From the NCBI GenBank assembly GCA_018818835.1, contig JAHIRD010000134.1:1-64000 (forward strand): a stretch of DNA of 64,000 nucleotides. Reading direction: 5' to 3'. Position 1 is the first letter of the stretch. Each line of letters starts with the position of its first letter. Origin of the DNA: Pseudomonadota bacterium. Its GTDB lineage: Bacteria; Desulfobacterota; Desulfobacteria; Desulfobacterales; Desulfolunaceae. A model generated the notes under the pieces. That model searched no databases, was not told the DNA's origin, and saw only the letters and a program-made list of their open reading frames with translations. The translations under genes were made by a program, and so were the position numbers. Of this stretch, positions 62,601-64,000 are shown in pieces.

Positions 62601-62828
62601 CCCTTGTTCCTTATCCCTTGCGACAATGCCCGAATGGATCAGATCCTCCATGGCCTGGAGGATTGCCACCGGTGGACGGCCTGTAATGGTGCACAGTATG
62701 TCCAGGGAAATGGGCGGCGGCAGCAAGGTGATGAGCTGTGAAATTTCCTCGGTCATGTCATTTGGATCTGAAGATGGGTGGTCAATCTGTTTCATGGCTG
62801 TTTTAAACTCCTGTTCTATAAATACCAT
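59658..62828 (-). CDS. Sigma54-dependent activator with TPR-like sensor, GAF, AAA+ and Fis domains
   Basis: 1056 aa from ATG 62828. Residues about 25-90: a winged-helix-like segment (LPPPISLDILCTITGRPP). About 100-560: helical TPR/MalT-like repeats. About 580-720: GAF domain (KIIRQAMLIAGAERGAIFL, RIINNQAAVALENMAVYEE). About 765-1000: AAA+ with Walker A GETGVGKD, GAFTGA (GHEKGAFTGAAQ) that contacts sigma54, and FLDDIDAF. C-terminal Fis-type HTH (AAVLLELKPTTLYSKMKRLGI). Such large MalT-like sensors respond to small molecules. Converges on the operon with the sigma54 promoter at 52842. Confidence 0.93.
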   Translation of the reverse strand: MVFIEQEFKTAMKQIDHPSSDPNDMTEEISQLITLLPPPISLDILCTITGRPPVAILQAMEDLIHSGIVARDKEQGAGFYFLPDFKTARERLKSVPEAVVMQTARLAVSGICNHLPDNIRRWLTLAHIYEISGLPLDHYREMIRAGHYCLELNLAVDAAIYYRIALESMTQTTLDHEGRKNFIDAAIGLCMCRDNSLPPQIQRQFLTLALEYSEEFDDPVRKINLRVLIAKTYIKTITNDEAAKHLELAWEMLSDYDFPPDVQLQVVLANSELLFWQGYVDKAIERYESVIGSHEELPSDLETLKSCIRLAWIYGVAGETARAVGLIRAVRKKAKELGADSLDRFATLALVVVLSDAGRIDEGEVFLKEIFNTPEEFLDNYILWPGNGKRAFFAYCRGKYDEAYKYLDQAWQNGKALGTLHHRGPDNLEIMLGLEEMGMVHPEWDFESDIERLITWPDIFMQGVAYRYRALKAFRQKGPQSRIKADLKKSIALLSESGAKIELAHTQVLLARVRISEKKIPVAENLLKSAWDVFSKVNPDLFPKDLKPYLDRTSKNALWVDSLLNVSEALSSTRTKEELLGKIIRQAMLIAGAERGAIFLRQNQTLEMVANRNIDSSEIALESFSGQMALIEQVIDSGTETICKAGACHFEDVGSMDAREWSGCFPIRLKSKVMGVLFIDRGPTPLQLPEDEIALLRIINNQAAVALENMAVYEEIIDLNSELEAETRFYRQSFEINPFKTQMIGRSAPFRKMLNLISQVADSDSTVMITGETGVGKDLVAQAIHQHSKRSSGPFIAVNVGSLSPELIASELFGHEKGAFTGAAQTRKGRFELASKGTLFLDDIDAFSMDIQVKMLRVLETREFERVGGSQTLKTNFRLLAASNRHIEDLVELGLFRSDFYYRLNVFPIKVPALRERVDDIPGIARYFMDMFAKKFGKKIDTISKKDMDILMNYPWPGNIRELRHVIERAVLLSKSGRLVIPALDTSPTGPTPVEEKMLSLRDMEARHIIKALTLCRGKVSGQGGAAVLLELKPTTLYSKMKRLGIERDTYRLTQS

Positions 62829-62907
62829 CAATCCACCGGGTTGGGAAGGGCCGTGTCAATCTGTCATGTGAATGCAGGAAGGCTTACTGCGGATGTGCCA
62901 TAAAATG

Positions 62908-63059
62908 TGATGAACTCGTAAAAAGTTGACGGATGGCTATGGAAAAAGGTCCCTATGCAAGGCACTGTGTTTGGCCGGGCGCGAAGGCATACTTTATGCG
63001 TATGTCGAACGTTCGATTAAACACTATAACGCTGCATATGGGACTTTTTACGACGCCAT
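62908..63059. repeat. 152-bp palindromic MITE-like element, copy 2
   Basis: Reverse-complement of the 8273-8423 element with limited substitutions; ends TGATGAACTCGTAAAAAGT and ACTTTTTACGACGCCAT. It stops six bases before the -35 of the marR promoter, so it forms the upstream flank of that promoter. Confidence 0.88.
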
Positions 63060-63064
63060 AAAAC

Positions 63065-63119
63065 TTGACAAGCGACTCTGACACTATTATGTTGCCATGA
63101 CAACAGTTGCTATAACAAT
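63065..63119 (+). promoter_or_regulatory. marR promoter and operator pair
   Basis: TTGACA (63065-63070), 17 bp, TATGTT (63088-63093). Two related sites follow, GTTGCCATGACAAC (63091-63104) and GTTGCTATAACAAT (63106-63119), 15 bp apart start to start, overlapping the -10 and the likely transcription start. This is the usual layout for MarR autorepression. Confidence 0.7.
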
Positions 63120-63134
63120 AATTGTGAGAAAAAA

Positions 63135-63611
63135 ATGAAACAACGAAAAGATACACGTAAAACATCCTTTGGGTATCGATTCGCCATGCTTCACAGGCTG
63201 CAGATGGCCATGTGCAGGAAAGATATTCAGACCCAGGGTCTCCAGCCCAGCCAGCTGCCCTTCGTCATCAGCCTTGTCCATGAGGACGGCCCGGTGACCC
63301 AAGGCTACCTGTCGGAGCATCTGGTCATCGACAAAGGCACCACCGCAAGGGCCATCCAGCAGTTGGAAAAAAAAGGGTTTGTCAGTCGCAGAATCAATCC
63401 GGCTAACCGCCGGCAGAATCTTGTTTCCGCCACGGAAAAGGCCCATGCCGCAGCGGATAGACTGGTCGCCACCCTGACCGATGCAGCGGAATCCATTGTA
63501 AAGGGATTTAGCGACCAAGAAAAAAAACTGGTCCTGGATTTCATGGACAGAATGCTTGTAAATGCCCAGGAGACCGTGAATCAGATTCATGAAAGTAACA
63601 AATCCATATGA
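63135..63611 (+). CDS. MarR family regulator
   Basis: 158 aa. Winged helix with SQLPFVISLVHEDGPVTQGYLSEHLVIDKGTTARAIQQLEKKGFVSRRINPANRRQNLV, the classical MarR recognition and wing region, then dimerisation helices. Likely represses itself and the exporter that overlaps its stop by 4 bp (ATGA). Confidence 0.93.
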   Translation: MKQRKDTRKTSFGYRFAMLHRLQMAMCRKDIQTQGLQPSQLPFVISLVHEDGPVTQGYLSEHLVIDKGTTARAIQQLEKKGFVSRRINPANRRQNLVSATEKAHAAADRLVATLTDAAESIVKGFSDQEKKLVLDFMDRMLVNAQETVNQIHESNKSI

Positions 63612-64000
63612 AGTTTAAATATAAAGACGTGTCCGAAAACGTCATGATGGTCATCCTGGCTTTTATCAGTGCCTTTCCAGCCTTATCCACCGACCTTTAT
63701 ATTCCGGCCCTGCCCCAGATGGTCACGATATTCGAGACTAGCCCGGCCAGGGTGAATCTGACCCTGAGCCTTTTTTTCGTCTTTTTCGGGGCCGGGATTC
63801 TCTTCTGGGGCCCATTGAGCGATAAATACGGACGAAAACCGATTCTTTACTGCGGTCTGTTGATCTATATTGTCTCGAGCCTTTTCTGTGCCTTGGCGGA
63901 CAGTTACCTTCAGCTGGTCATCGCCAGGATTTTCCAGGCCTTTGGAGGGGGAGCCGCAACCGCTGTTGCCACCGCGATGGTTAAGGATCTCTATACCGGA
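63608..64000 (+). CDS. Bcr/CflA-like MFS exporter, N-terminal part
   Basis: 131 codons to the window edge, no stop. ILAFISAFPALSTDLYIPALPQM, FFVFFGAGILFWGPLSDKYGRKP and a run of TM segments are characteristic of Bcr/CflA drug-resistance transporters. Overlaps marR by ATGA, implying co-regulation. Confidence 0.88.
   Translation, partial: MKFKYKDVSENVMMVILAFISAFPALSTDLYIPALPQMVTIFETSPARVNLTLSLFFVFFGAGILFWGPLSDKYGRKPILYCGLLIYIVSSLFCALADSYLQLVIARIFQAFGGGAATAVATAMVKDLYTG

Overview
The window looks like chromosomal DNA of a free-living sulfate-reducing deltaproteobacterium of the Desulfobacteraceae type. This is inferred from family content, not from a database match: a signal-peptide-bearing CbiK cobaltochelatase behind a cobalamin riboswitch, a corrinoid methyltransferase cluster with its Fe-S/ASKHA reactivase, many two-component, HDOD and SpoIIE signalling proteins, and moderate GC. 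Both window edges cut genes: a giant adhesin at the left and a Bcr/CflA-type exporter at the right.

Layout. 1-5450 (minus strand): the N-terminal half of a LapA-like retention-module adhesin built of 312-bp repeats, then two exported alpha/beta hydrolases. 5870-7130: a hicAB toxin-antitoxin pair with a readable autoregulatory promoter, beside tRNA-Thr(CGT). 7360-9565: uvsE and a START-domain protein separated by a 151-bp palindromic element; a second copy lies at 62908-63059. 10233-16747 (minus): a tetR-regulated AcrAB-TolC-type RND efflux operon with two visible operators. 17105-20707: DUF523/DUF1722, MBL-fold, CDP-alcohol phosphatidyltransferase and HAD-IIB genes. 21033-32467: a PhaR-type regulator, then a signalling island: REC-REC-DUF4388, a stand-alone MshEN-like protein, an FlhG/MinD-like ATPase with a long tail, a REC-kinase-REC-HDOD fusion, and two tandem 7TM-DISM/SpoIIE phosphatase paralogues, the second with an altered active-site loop. 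32502-36083: a LysE exporter and a LigB-type dioxygenase, riboswitch-controlled cbiK, and two gene remnants (DUF2238, trmO). 36084-42077: a 641-residue, extremely acidic protein built on repeated (I/L)-(I/L)-D-L-T motifs, then valS, a DUF2442 gene and nadC.

42180-50940 is a zone of gene decay and rearrangement: hsdM with its catalytic core deleted, a truncated YhcG-type nuclease gene, other debris, an intact DUF6880 gene, a phospholipase-D lipoprotein joined to the tail of a duplicated DUF169 gene, paired direct repeats and a HipA-kinase remnant.

50940-62828 is a coherent methyl-transfer module: a corrinoid-protein reactivase (minus), then on the plus strand an MFS/GPH-type transporter, a DcaP-like porin, an aromatic-acid-type MFS transporter, a pterin-binding methyltransferase, a corrinoid protein and a UroD-like methyltransferase. 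A large TPR-GAF-sigma54 activator converges from the far side. A near-consensus sigma54 promoter (52842-52857) sits before the transporter and a weaker one faces the reactivase. The simplest reading is uptake and demethylation of a methylated substrate, plausibly a methoxylated aromatic acid, with methyl transfer to tetrahydrofolate; the substrate is inferred. 63065-64000 holds a marR gene overlapping the start of a Bcr/CflA-type exporter.

The most interesting items are the acidic DLT-repeat protein, the polar-looking signalling island with its degenerate phosphatase paralogue, the sigma54-controlled methyl-transfer cluster, and the adhesin whose expected LapG-type cleavage site reads TAFG instead of TAAG.
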